The position numbers and the translations under genes are program-made. Shown here one piece after another: positions 17,340 to 26,387 of a DNA stretch of 64,000 nucleotides. The stretch lies in contig NZ_RAIR01000001.1 of the NCBI RefSeq assembly GCF_003625485.1, positions 248,001-312,000 on the forward strand, written 5' to 3'. Positions within the stretch are counted from its first letter, which is position 1. Every line of letters starts with the position of its first letter. The notes beneath the pieces were generated by a model. It saw only the letters and a list, made by a program, of their open reading frames with translations, was not told where the DNA came from and did not search any database. Origin of the DNA: Butyrivibrio sp. CB08. Its GTDB lineage: Bacteria > Bacillota > Clostridia > Lachnospirales > Lachnospiraceae.

Positions 17340-19238
17340 ATGCCAAGAACAGAACTTGACCTGGTCTCACTTTTAATGAAAATAGTTGCCAGAGAAACTG
17401 GCGAGATCAGCAAGGTGGACTATACACCTCAGAAGAAGGCTTTTAGCCCCTTTGCTTTTCCAGATGAACAGACTTTAGAAAGAGCTACCCCCGAATCACA
17501 GGGGGTTAGCTCTGCTTTTTTTGCAAAGCTTATCCGTGACCTTTCAGAGGACAAGGAGTCAAGGATCCACAGATTTATGGCCCTTCGTCACGGTAAGGTC
17601 ATCGCAGAGTGCTCCTTTGAGCCCTTTGACATGGACATGTGGCATGTGACCTACTCCATGTGTAAGAGCATCACTGGAATGGCCATTGGCATTCTTATTG
17701 ATGAAGGGAAGCTTAAGCTTACTGACACCCTTCAGGATATCTTCGGGGCCAGAATGGGCCTTCGAAACACCTTAAAAAAGCAGGTTACAGTCAGGAATCT
17801 CCTTAACATGTCCAGCGGCGTTGATTTTAACGAAGCCGGCGCCATAAGCGGCAATGACTGGAGAAAGAGCTTTTTTGAGAGTTCTTATAAATTCGATCCC
17901 GGAACGAAATTTGAATACAACAGCATGAACACCTACATGCTCTCGGCAATAGTCACTGAGATCACAGGTCAGACCCTCTTTGACTTCTGCAAGGAGAGGA
18001 TATTTGATCCCATGGGCATCAAGAGAGTATTCTGGGAGAGCTGCCCCCAGAGCATTACAAAGGGCGGATGGGGCCTGTTTATGCGAATCGAGGACATGGC
18101 CAAGATGGGCCAGCTGTATCTGCAGGATGGCAAGTGGAACGATGTTCAGATCGTATCAAGGCAGTGGGTGGTTGAGTCCACGGCTCTCCAGATAGAGACT
18201 CTGGATGAGGACAACCAGCACTACGGCTACCAGATATGGATCAATAACGACAGGAAAGGCTCTTTTGCCTACAACGGAATGCTGGGCCAGAACGTATTTG
18301 TCTACCCTGACATCGACATGGTAGTTGTCACAAACGCAGGTAACAAGGATGTCTTCCAGACAAGCTCCATGGCGGTCATGATAAGAGACCGCATGAAGAA
18401 CGCCATTGAAGTATCTGATGAGCCGCTCCCGGAGGACCCACAGGCTCTTACTGAACTTAAGGCCATCTGCAAATCTGTGAGCCTAAGGACCACCCAGTTC
18501 CCAACCATAGAAAGGGGCGGATGGGGTAACAGGCACATCTCCATGACAACGGGATCGACAAGGCGCCGCGACAGCTCTTTTACCAAAAAGAGATTTGACT
18601 CTCCGGCTCTTTACACAAGAAATGAAGACCGGCTCATTAACACTTTCCTTAGGAGAATGTCTGGCAACATCTACGATATTGAGACCTCAGGAGTAGGTCT
18701 TTTCCCTATAATGATGCAGGTTGTCCACAACAACTTCACTGACGGCATCAGGAAAGTGGGCCTTAGGTTTACTGAAGATCGGCACTTCTTCATCGATGTA
18801 TACGAGGGAGAGGTCATCTATAAGCTCAAGTGCGGTTTTGGGGACAAAAGATATATCAGCGAAATCAACATGCACGGCGAGAACTACAAGGTGTCCCTGC
18901 GGTCAGCTGTATCCAGGGATGAGTACAACAGGCTGGTCATCAGAAATGATATCTATTTCCTTGAGGAAGCCTGCATGAGGAATTTCAATATCTACTTTGA
19001 TGACGAAAATCACATCGAGATAAGGCTCTCTGAGATTCCTGGAACAGAGATGCTGATGAACACTATGAAGACAGTAAAGGCAGAGAGCAGCGGCATTGAG
19101 GCCACCATCATCAACAAGCTCCTTAAGGGAGGCATGAAGGAAGCCCTTGAGCATGCGGTCAGGAACACGATTCAGCCGGTTATCTTTGGAACTTTAGAAA
19201 ACCCTGAGTTTATTATGCCCACTGATGAGGAAAGTTAA
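17340..19238 (+). CDS. Cytoplasmic serine hydrolase (beta-lactamase/PBP-like fold) with C-terminal extension
   Basis: A 632-residue protein with a PF00144-type domain: S106-M-C-K109 as the SxxK catalytic pair and Y193-N-S as the second motif, in about residues 45-370. No signal peptide is visible, which is unusual for true beta-lactamases and suggests an esterase or peptidase-like role. The ~250-residue C-terminal region (from about 400) contains a lipocalin-like string of beta segments and is not recognised further. AAGGAGG sits just before the ATG, 19 nt after the ATPase stop, so it is probably the last gene of the metal operon, though a metal link is unproven. Confidence 0.8.
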   Translation: MPRTELDLVSLLMKIVARETGEISKVDYTPQKKAFSPFAFPDEQTLERATPESQGVSSAFFAKLIRDLSEDKESRIHRFMALRHGKVIAECSFEPFDMDMWHVTYSMCKSITGMAIGILIDEGKLKLTDTLQDIFGARMGLRNTLKKQVTVRNLLNMSSGVDFNEAGAISGNDWRKSFFESSYKFDPGTKFEYNSMNTYMLSAIVTEITGQTLFDFCKERIFDPMGIKRVFWESCPQSITKGGWGLFMRIEDMAKMGQLYLQDGKWNDVQIVSRQWVVESTALQIETLDEDNQHYGYQIWINNDRKGSFAYNGMLGQNVFVYPDIDMVVVTNAGNKDVFQTSSMAVMIRDRMKNAIEVSDEPLPEDPQALTELKAICKSVSLRTTQFPTIERGGWGNRHISMTTGSTRRRDSSFTKKRFDSPALYTRNEDRLINTFLRRMSGNIYDIETSGVGLFPIMMQVVHNNFTDGIRKVGLRFTEDRHFFIDVYEGEVIYKLKCGFGDKRYISEINMHGENYKVSLRSAVSRDEYNRLVIRNDIYFLEEACMRNFNIYFDDENHIEIRLSEIPGTEMLMNTMKTVKAESSGIEATIINKLLKGGMKEALEHAVRNTIQPVIFGTLENPEFIMPTDEES

Positions 19239-19247
19239 GGCCTCCTA

Positions 19248-19256
19248 TGATATACT
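19248..19256 (+). promoter_or_regulatory. Extended -10 promoter for the punA operon
   Basis: TGaTATACT, about 40 bp before the ATG of the nucleoside phosphorylase gene. No convincing -35. The same TGATATACTA string stands before the exonuclease gene at 44.6 kb. Confidence 0.55.
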
Positions 19257-19296
19257 AGGAAAAGGTTATGTTTAGAAAACAGAAAGAGGTATTAAT

Positions 19297-20127
19297 ATGT
19301 CAAATCCAACTTATGAAAAGCTTTTAAAGTGCAGAGATGCAGTCAGAAAGATCACAGACTTTGAGCCTGATATAGCTCTTGTCCTTGGCTCAGGTCTTGG
19401 CGCGTTTGCAGATAATATCAAGGTGGAGTGCGAGGTTTCCTACAGCGATATCCCTGGATTCCCTGTTTCCACAGTTCCAGGACATGCTGGAAAGTTCATC
19501 TTTGGATATCTTGGAAAAAAGAAGATCGTATGCATGAAGGGAAGAGTTCACTACTACGAGGGCTACGATATCAGCGATGTAGTGCTCCCTGCAAGACTTA
19601 TGCATCTTCTTGGGGCTAAGATCCTTTTCCTTACCAATGCAGCAGGTGGTCTTGGAAAGGGCTTTAATGCCGGAGACCTTATGCTTATCACAGATCATGT
19701 TTCAATCTTTGCTCCTAATCCTCTTATCGGACCAAACATCGATGAGATGGGACCAAGATTTGCTGATATGTCTGATGTCTACAAGAAGGACCTTCAGAGC
19801 GTTATCAAGAAGGTTGCCAAGAAGAACGGCATCGATCTTAAAAAAGGTGTTTACTGCCAGCTCACAGGACCATCCTTTGAGTCTCCTGCTGAGATCAAGC
19901 TCCTTGGTAAGCTTGGAGTATCTGCAGTTGGCATGAGCACTGTAGTAGAAGCAATCGCTGCTAACCACTGCGGAATGAGAGTCTGCGGAGTATCCTGTAT
20001 CAGTAACCTGGCAGCAGGTATCTCAGATGAGCCTCTTTGCCACGAGGAAGTTCAGGAGGCAGCAGATAAGGCAGCGCCACTTTTCACCAAGCTTGTAGCT
20101 GAGTCAATCAAAAAGTTTGAGGTTTGA
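19297..20127 (+). CDS. punA: Purine nucleoside phosphorylase, trimeric type
   Basis: A 276-residue PNP with GSGLGAFAD, VPGHAGKF, MKGRVHYYEGY, TNAAGGLGKGF and the GMSTVVEAIAAN segment near the base-binding site. It phosphorolyses inosine/guanosine-type nucleosides to base and ribose 1-phosphate. It heads an apparent operon running to mnmA; the next gene, an adenosine-derivative deaminase, is 4 nt away, which makes a salvage pair. Confidence 0.93.
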   Translation: MSNPTYEKLLKCRDAVRKITDFEPDIALVLGSGLGAFADNIKVECEVSYSDIPGFPVSTVPGHAGKFIFGYLGKKKIVCMKGRVHYYEGYDISDVVLPARLMHLLGAKILFLTNAAGGLGKGFNAGDLMLITDHVSIFAPNPLIGPNIDEMGPRFADMSDVYKKDLQSVIKKVAKKNGIDLKKGVYCQLTGPSFESPAEIKLLGKLGVSAVGMSTVVEAIAANHCGMRVCGVSCISNLAAGISDEPLCHEEVQEAADKAAPLFTKLVAESIKKFEV

Positions 20128-20130
20128 TGT

Positions 20131-21432
20131 ATGAATATAAGATTCTTTAACGCAAGAATTTTAACCATGGAGGATGGAAAAGAGATAATAGAAGGCCAGC
20201 TCTTTGTCAGAGAAAAACGCATTCTTTTTGTGGGAACTGATGATGAAGCAAGGAGCTACTGCGACAACCATCCTGACGAAGTGCTTAAGTGGGACAGGGA
20301 GATAGACTGTCATGGAAATCTTCTTATGCCAGGCTTTAAGAATGCCCACACCCATTCAGCCATGACTCTTATGAGATCCAAGGCTGATGACCTGCCACTT
20401 CAGGACTGGCTTAACAACCAGATCTTCCCTATAGAAGCCAAGATGACAGCAGAGGACATCTATCATCTTAGTAAGATCGCCATTATGGAGTATCTTACAA
20501 GTGGTATCACTGCTGCATTTGAGATGTATCTGACACCATATTCTGTTGCAGATTCCTTCAGGGACTGCGGAATGAGATGCGTTCAGACCAGCTGCGTAAA
20601 CAACTTCAGCCAGTCTGTGGAGCTTTTAGAGGATTACTACAACGACTTAAACGGAAGAGATGAGTACAACTCATTTATCATAGGAGTTCACGCTGAGTAT
20701 ACCTGCTCAAAAGAGCTCCTTACCAAGGTTTCTGAGCTGACTCACAAATACAAGGCTCCATTCTGGGCCCACATTCAGGAGACTGAGTCTGAGCTTATGG
20801 AGTGCGTTGAGAGATATGGAATGTCTCCAATACAGTTCTTTGACAGTCTTGGACTGTTTGACTACGGCGGAGGCGGATACCACGTGGTATGGACCAATGA
20901 GCATGACAGAGAGATCATGAAAAACAGAGGTCTCTATGCCGTAACTAACCCTGGCTCCAACTGCAAGCTTGCAAGTGGAATAGCACCAATCAAGGAGTAC
21001 CTTGAAAAGGGCATTCCAGTAGCGATCGGTACAGATGGACCTGCCAGCAACAACTGTCTTGATATGTTCAGGGAGATGTTCCTTGTTACTGGTCTTGCCA
21101 AGATCAAGAACATGGATGCCAGCAGCGTAGATGCCATGGAAGTACTTAAGATGGCAACAGTTAACGGAGCTCACGCTATGGGACTTAATGACGCAGATAC
21201 CCTTTCTGAGGGTAAGCTTGCTGATATCATCATGCTTGATCTGTCCCAGCCAAACATGCAGCCAATAAACAATATCCCCAAGAATATTGTCTATAGCGGC
21301 AGTAAGAGCAACGTACTTATGACCATGATCGGTGGAATCATCCGCTATGAGAACGGCCAGTTCAACATCGGAGTAGAGCCATCGGAAGTTTACAGTAAGG
21401 CAGAAGAGATTAGTAAGAGGTTATATAGCTGA
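20131..21432 (+). CDS. mtaD: MTA/SAH deaminase-type amidohydrolase
   Basis: A 433-residue amidohydrolase with the metal motif HTH (GFKNAHTHSAM), later metal and catalytic residues in GVHAEYTC, WAHIQETESE and GTDGPASNN, and the closing LSEGKLADIIMLDL segment. This pattern fits 5'-methylthioadenosine / S-adenosylhomocysteine deaminases, which turn these SAM by-products into inosine derivatives. The nucleoside phosphorylase upstream could act on related products. A general cytosine/guanine deaminase is the alternative, less supported. Confidence 0.82.
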   Translation: MNIRFFNARILTMEDGKEIIEGQLFVREKRILFVGTDDEARSYCDNHPDEVLKWDREIDCHGNLLMPGFKNAHTHSAMTLMRSKADDLPLQDWLNNQIFPIEAKMTAEDIYHLSKIAIMEYLTSGITAAFEMYLTPYSVADSFRDCGMRCVQTSCVNNFSQSVELLEDYYNDLNGRDEYNSFIIGVHAEYTCSKELLTKVSELTHKYKAPFWAHIQETESELMECVERYGMSPIQFFDSLGLFDYGGGGYHVVWTNEHDREIMKNRGLYAVTNPGSNCKLASGIAPIKEYLEKGIPVAIGTDGPASNNCLDMFREMFLVTGLAKIKNMDASSVDAMEVLKMATVNGAHAMGLNDADTLSEGKLADIIMLDLSQPNMQPINNIPKNIVYSGSKSNVLMTMIGGIIRYENGQFNIGVEPSEVYSKAEEISKRLYS

Positions 21433-21434
21433 TA

Positions 21435-23126
21435 ATGGATAGAAGTGATGCATACATGATTCTTGTCATAGTCGTTGTCTTCATTGTGGGCGCATTCGCC
21501 TTGGGACTTCGGGACAAGATAAACGCCAGAAAGGCCCTTATCAAAAAGCTTCAAAAGGAATACGGCTCTGAACCCCACAGGAATTACAAGGAGAGAGACA
21601 GAGAGCACCTTTTGGGATTTTATAAAAACCACAGGGAGGGCTTCCAGATCGACGATACCACCTGGAACGACCTTTCCATGGACAATGTCTATGACAGGCT
21701 GGACTATTGCCTTTCCGCTGCAGGAGAGGAGTATCTTTATCACATGCTCCGAACTCCCAGGCAGGAGGATGACTTTGAAGACCTGGAAAAGAAAATAGAC
21801 TTTTTCCAGAAGGAAGATGACAAGCGTTTAAAAATCCAGCTGATATTCTCTGAGATAGGAAATAACAGCAAGTATTCGATTTACGACTACATAGATTTCC
21901 TTAAAAAAGTGAACAATGCTGGAAATACCATGCATTATGTAATGCTTGTACTTCTGGTGGCTTCTTTTGTTACCATCTTTTTTAAGTTCGTTCTGGGCTT
22001 TGGTGCATTTCTCATTATCATGGTTGCCCAGATAATTACGTATTTTAAGATAAAGGGTGATATTGACCCTTATCTTGTGACCTATGGCTACATCATGAGA
22101 GTCATAAAGTCCATAGACAAGTTTAGCGGGATTCAGGACGAGGCCCTCTCTGGAGACGTTGCAGAGCTTAAGGAAATCGGTAAGAGCTTTACATCATTCA
22201 AGGCCTTTGCGGGCATCCTTCTTTCTCCAACCAGGATGAACTCCAGTGGCAATCCTCTAGACCTTATCATGGACTACATCAGGATGGTCACACACATTGA
22301 CCTTATCAAGTTCAACCAGATGTATAAGGAGATCATGAGTAAGAGGGACAAGCTTGACCGCATCCTTGAGATCACAGGAAGGATCGAGGCCTGCATCTCA
22401 ATAGCCTGCTTTAGGGCTTCCTTTGCGGATTCTTACTGCGTTCCTGAGTTTGGAGGAAGCTCTTTTACCGGAAAAGAGCTGTTCCATCCCCTTATCACAG
22501 ATCCAGTTGCCAACGATATTGAGTCCGAGACAGGAGTGCTCCTTACAGGTTCCAACGCATCAGGTAAGTCCACATTCCTTAAGACCTGCGCCATAGACGC
22601 TATCCTTGCCCAGTCCATCCACACGGTTCTAGGAAGGAACTACAAAGCGCCTCTTTACAGGATCTACTCATCAATGGCTCTTAAGGATGATATCTTTGAA
22701 GGCGACAGCTACTACATCGTAGAGATCAAATCCATAAAGAGGATCCTTGACGCAGCCCTTGCTACTGGCAATCAGGTTCTCTGTTTTGTGGATGAAGTGC
22801 TTAGAGGCACCAATACAGTTGAGAGAATTGCAGCTTCAACACAGATCCTTAAAAAACTCTCTGAGGAGAAGGTTCAGTGCTTTGCTGCAACCCATGATAT
22901 TGAGCTGACAGCTCTTTTGAAGGACAGATATGACATCTATCACTTTGAGGGAGATGTTACGGACAACGACGTTAAGTTTGATTACAGGATCAGAAAGGGC
23001 CCTGCAACCACCAGGAATGCTATTAAGCTCCTTGGAGTACTGGGCTATGAAAAAGAGCTTGTGGACGATGCCCAGAAAATGGCGGATGGCTTCCTTGAAA
23101 AAGGCAGCTGGGAAGCAGCTTTTTGA
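21435..23126 (+). CDS. Membrane-anchored MutS-like ATPase
   Basis: A 563-residue MutS-family protein lacking the mismatch-recognition N-terminus. It has one N-terminal membrane helix (about residues 5-22) and a hydrophobic hairpin (about 175-215). A MutS core follows, with Walker A TGSNASGKST (about 370) and Walker B CFVDEVLRGTNT; the last ~40 residues carry the usual MutS tail. Known relatives in Firmicutes are annotated 'MutS family DNA mismatch repair protein', but membrane segments make a repair role doubtful. The ATG follows the deaminase stop by 2 nt. Confidence 0.85.
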   Translation: MDRSDAYMILVIVVVFIVGAFALGLRDKINARKALIKKLQKEYGSEPHRNYKERDREHLLGFYKNHREGFQIDDTTWNDLSMDNVYDRLDYCLSAAGEEYLYHMLRTPRQEDDFEDLEKKIDFFQKEDDKRLKIQLIFSEIGNNSKYSIYDYIDFLKKVNNAGNTMHYVMLVLLVASFVTIFFKFVLGFGAFLIIMVAQIITYFKIKGDIDPYLVTYGYIMRVIKSIDKFSGIQDEALSGDVAELKEIGKSFTSFKAFAGILLSPTRMNSSGNPLDLIMDYIRMVTHIDLIKFNQMYKEIMSKRDKLDRILEITGRIEACISIACFRASFADSYCVPEFGGSSFTGKELFHPLITDPVANDIESETGVLLTGSNASGKSTFLKTCAIDAILAQSIHTVLGRNYKAPLYRIYSSMALKDDIFEGDSYYIVEIKSIKRILDAALATGNQVLCFVDEVLRGTNTVERIAASTQILKKLSEEKVQCFAATHDIELTALLKDRYDIYHFEGDVTDNDVKFDYRIRKGPATTRNAIKLLGVLGYEKELVDDAQKMADGFLEKGSWEAAF

Positions 23127-23141
23127 AATGAAAGGATATAG

Positions 23142-23636
23142 ATGAAGGTTAGTATTTATTCAGACGGGTCAGCCAGAGGCAATCCGGACGGACCAGGAGG
23201 ATACGGAGTCCTGCTTCGCTACGTGGATGCTTCAGGAGTTGCCCATGAAAAGGAAATAAGCGCAGGGTACGACAAGACCACCAACAACAGGATGGAGCTT
23301 ATGGGTGCCATAAAGGGACTTGAGGCTTTAAACCGCCCCTGCGATGTGGAGATGTTTACTGATTCCAAGTACGTATTATCCGGCTTTACGGAAGGCTGGA
23401 TAAAGAGCTGGCTCAAAAACGGCTGGAAGACAGCAGGCAAAAAGCCAGTCAAGAATGTGGAGCTGTGGCAAAGGCTCATTAAGGCAGCAGAGCCCCACAA
23501 CGTAAAGTGGAACTGGGTCAAGGGACACAATGGACATCCTGAAAACGAGAGGTGCGATGAACTTGCTACTTCTGCGGCAGATCAGGATCCCGCCTTTCTT
23601 TTACACGACGACGGAACAGGATTATACGAGGAATGA
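23142..23636 (+). CDS. rnhA: Ribonuclease HI
   Basis: A 164-residue RNase H1 with the DEDD set: [17 protein letters not shown] (Asp), [10 protein letters not shown] (Glu), FTDSKYV (Asp) and the [16 protein letters not shown] loop (His and last Asp). It removes RNA from RNA-DNA hybrids. It overlaps the next gene by 4 bp (ATGA). Confidence 0.95.
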   Translation: MKVSIYSDGSARGNPDGPGGYGVLLRYVDASGVAHEKEISAGYDKTTNNRMELMGAIKGLEALNRPCDVEMFTDSKYVLSGFTEGWIKSWLKNGWKTAGKKPVKNVELWQRLIKAAEPHNVKWNWVKGHNGHPENERCDELATSAADQDPAFLLHDDGTGLYEE

Positions 23637-24229
23637 TCTACTATATAGCAGACTGTCATTTCTTCCATGCAGCCTTAAATGACAAGATGGACATGAGGGG
23701 CTTTTCTTCTGTGGAAGAGATGAACGAATACATGGTAAAAAAATGGAATGACAAGGTCACGGCCTCAGATACAGTTATTGTTATCGGAGACCTATCCCTT
23801 GGAAAGAGCAGGGAGACAGAGGAGCTCCTCTCTTCCTTAAAGGGCAAGATTTGTCTCATTCGTGGTAATCACGACAAGTACCTTGATGCTGCGGACTTTG
23901 ACAGTTCAAGGTTTGAATGGATCTGTGACTACAGGGAAATCACTGATTCCCAGAGGAAGGTTGTTCTTTGTCACTATCCGATTCCCTTTTACAATGGCCA
24001 GTACAGGCTCAAAAAGAGCGGAGAGCCCAAGACCTACATGCTCTATGGCCACGTCCATGAGACAAGAGACGAGGTCCTTATGCAGCAGTTTATAAGGCAG
24101 ATCCAGGAAACACCCTATACGCCTATCCACGGGGAACACACAGCTGTTATCCCCTGCAATATGATCAACTGCTTTTGCAAGAGATCAGACTATGAACCAT
24201 TATCACTATCAGAATGGATAAATCTATGA
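23633..24229 (+). CDS. Small calcineurin-like metallophosphoesterase
   Basis: A 198-residue phosphoesterase with the full metal set: [32 protein letters not shown] and YGHVHETRD. The substrate is unknown; family members hydrolyse phosphodiesters or phosphoproteins. It overlaps rnhA upstream and mnmA downstream by 4 bp each, so the three genes are probably translationally coupled. Confidence 0.88.
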   Translation: MIYYIADCHFFHAALNDKMDMRGFSSVEEMNEYMVKKWNDKVTASDTVIVIGDLSLGKSRETEELLSSLKGKICLIRGNHDKYLDAADFDSSRFEWICDYREITDSQRKVVLCHYPIPFYNGQYRLKKSGEPKTYMLYGHVHETRDEVLMQQFIRQIQETPYTPIHGEHTAVIPCNMINCFCKRSDYEPLSLSEWINL

Positions 24230-25308
24230 GCGAAGAAAAAAGAAAAGCTCTGATAGCTATGAGCGGTGGCGTTGACAGTTCAGTTGCCGCCGCTTTGATG
24301 ACTGAAAAGGGCTTTGACTGCATGGGATGTACCATGCGTCTATATGAAAACGACATGATCGGTGAGGACCTCTTTGGTACCTGCTGCAGCTTAAATGACA
24401 CGCAGGATGCCAGGGCTGTGTGCGAACGCATAGGTATTCCTTACAACATCTATCACTATGAGTTTCAGTTTAAGGAAAAGGTCATTGAGCCCTTTGTGTG
24501 CAGCTACGAGAAGGGCGAGACACCAAACCCCTGCATTGGATGCAACAAGTACCTTAAGTTTGACATTCTCTATGAGAAGGCAAAAGAACTTGGATACGAC
24601 AATATAGTAACCGGTCACTACGCAAGGATCGAGGAGAGAGAGGACGGACACTTCTATCTTCTTAAGGCCAGGGACTTAAGTAAGGACCAGAGCTACGTAC
24701 TTTATAACCTGTCAGAAGAACAGCTTCGACACACCTATTTCCCGCTTGGAGACCTTACCAAACCTGAAGTCAGGGAGATTGCTGACAAGAACGGCTTTGT
24801 GACATCCCACAAGAAGGAGAGTCAGGATATATGCTTTGTTCCTGATGGGGACTATGCAGCCATGATAAAGCGCTATCGTGGCAGGGAGTATCCTGAGGGA
24901 GATTTCGTGGACCTTGAAGGAAATGTCCTTGGAAGGCATGAGGGAATAATAAACTACACCATTGGTCAGCGAAGAGGCCTTGGAATCCCGGCTGACAGAA
25001 GGCTCTATGTTAAAAAGCTTGATGTCGCTGGAAACAGAGTCATCCTTGCTGATGACAAGGACCTTTTCGAGAGAGAAGTAAGCGTCAGAGAATTCCACTG
25101 GATAACAGGGGATAAGCCTACGGGGGATTTTAGATGCAGTGCCAAGATCAGGTACAGGCACAAAGAGCAGCCTGCAACTGTTACAGTTATTGATGAAGAC
25201 CACGTAAAGGTGATCTTTGATGAACCTCAAAGAGCTATAACTCCCGGACAGTCAGCTGTATTCTACGACGGAGACGTAGTCCTTGGAGGCGGAATAATAG
25301 AAAACTAA
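24226..25308 (+). CDS. mnmA: tRNA-uridine 2-sulfurtransferase
   Basis: A 360-residue MnmA with the ATP-pyrophosphatase loop MSGGVDSSVAA, the first catalytic Cys in TPNPCIGCN and the second in ESQDICFVPDGDY. It thiolates the wobble uridine of Lys, Glu and Gln tRNAs. ATG 24226 is preferred because it forms an ATGA overlap with the preceding stop; ATG 24214 would add four residues. A bidirectional terminator follows. Confidence 0.95.
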   Translation: MSEEKRKALIAMSGGVDSSVAAALMTEKGFDCMGCTMRLYENDMIGEDLFGTCCSLNDTQDARAVCERIGIPYNIYHYEFQFKEKVIEPFVCSYEKGETPNPCIGCNKYLKFDILYEKAKELGYDNIVTGHYARIEEREDGHFYLLKARDLSKDQSYVLYNLSEEQLRHTYFPLGDLTKPEVREIADKNGFVTSHKKESQDICFVPDGDYAAMIKRYRGREYPEGDFVDLEGNVLGRHEGIINYTIGQRRGLGIPADRRLYVKKLDVAGNRVILADDKDLFEREVSVREFHWITGDKPTGDFRCSAKIRYRHKEQPATVTVIDEDHVKVIFDEPQRAITPGQSAVFYDGDVVLGGGIIEN

Positions 25309-25324
25309 ATATGTGTAGTAAAAA

Positions 25325-25365
25325 AGGGCTTTGGATATCTCTATCCAAAGCCCTGTATTTTTGTT
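25325..25365. terminator. Bidirectional terminator between mnmA and the binding-protein gene
   Basis: A 13-bp perfect stem AGGGCTTTGGATA / TATCCAAAGCCCT with a 4-nt loop; T-rich on the right (TATTTTTG) and A-run on the left, so it serves both convergent transcripts. Confidence 0.92.
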
Positions 25366-25368
25366 TGT

Positions 25369-26373
25369 TTACTTTATGGATGCTGCGTTAGATTTATCAA
25401 CTGGCTCAAATGGTACCCATACATAGAGGCCATCTGATGTTACATATTCAACATCCTTACAGGTTCCCTTCTTGGCAAGAGCTATAGCTGCTTCTACGCA
25501 GGATGCGCCCTGTCCCTTAGCGGACTGGTAAACAGTAAACTGCATTCCGCCATCAAGGATTGACTGACAACCGTCAGCGGTAGCATCGATACCTACTACA
25601 GGAACTGATGCTGTATCAATACCAAGTTCGTTCATGGCCTGAACTACGCCAAGAGCCATGGAATCGTTGTTACAGATAACACAGTCATAAGGCTGTCCTG
25701 TCTTAAGGAAGAGCTTGAACTCATCAGTTGCCTTCTGGGTATCCCAGTAAGCTGTATCGTTGAATACGAAGTTTGCGTTAACGCCAACGTTCTTAAAGTA
25801 TTTCTTAACGGCCTTTGTTCTGTTCACAGCAGCAGGGTGACCTGGTTGACCCTGGAAAAGAACTATGTTGAGGCTGCTTGGTTTTCCAAGCTTGTTCCAA
25901 ACGTATTCAGCCTGCATTGTACCTGCATCTATCTCATAACTTCCAACGTACATATACTTGTCAGCCTTAAGATATGCTGCATCTGGCTGGGTGTTTGTAA
26001 ACAGGATAGGAATATCTCCGGCTGTCACCTCAAGCTGAAGAGCAGTAGCTGCATCTACAGGATTACAGATGATAGCATCATATCCCTTTGCTGCTGCATC
26101 TCTGATCTGGGCAACCTGTTCATCAACTGTAGCACAGGGAGTTCCAACATCAACTGTAACTCCGCTGCTCTTACCAGCCTCTATAACTGAGTTCATTACG
26201 AGCTCTTTGAAATCATCAAGGGTCAGGGTGGAGAAGTATACTTTTACTCCGGAACCATCAACGGATCCGCCACCACCTTTAGAAGCGCTTCCACAACCTG
26301 TAACTGATAAAGCTACTAATACACCGGCGATAACGCCTGTCAGAATTCTTTTAAGAGATCTTTTCTTTAACAT
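25369..26373 (-). CDS. Sugar-type periplasmic-binding lipoprotein
   Basis: A 334-residue lipoprotein: basic N-terminus, hydrophobic stretch and lipobox ending in VTGC (Cys27), a Gly/Ser linker, then a type-1 periplasmic binding fold (DEQVAQIRDAAAKGYDAIICNPVD, VICNNDSMALGVVQAMNELG, VPVVGIDAT). No permease or ATPase gene is beside it. It starts 14 nt after the stop of the chemoreceptor gene on the same strand, so the two are probably one transcript and the protein may pass ligand to that receptor. Sugar or autoinducer-2-like ligands fit the fold; identity is open. Confidence 0.87.
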   Translation of the reverse strand: MLKKRSLKRILTGVIAGVLVALSVTGCGSASKGGGGSVDGSGVKVYFSTLTLDDFKELVMNSVIEAGKSSGVTVDVGTPCATVDEQVAQIRDAAAKGYDAIICNPVDAATALQLEVTAGDIPILFTNTQPDAAYLKADKYMYVGSYEIDAGTMQAEYVWNKLGKPSSLNIVLFQGQPGHPAAVNRTKAVKKYFKNVGVNANFVFNDTAYWDTQKATDEFKLFLKTGQPYDCVICNNDSMALGVVQAMNELGIDTASVPVVGIDATADGCQSILDGGMQFTVYQSAKGQGASCVEAAIALAKKGTCKDVEYVTSDGLYVWVPFEPVDKSNAASIK

Positions 26374-26387
26374 GGCTTATCCCCTCC

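Noticed and set aside
20707..21174. Minus-strand open frame of 155 codons inside the deaminase gene
   Set aside because: Opposite the conserved amidohydrolase motifs and without independent signals.
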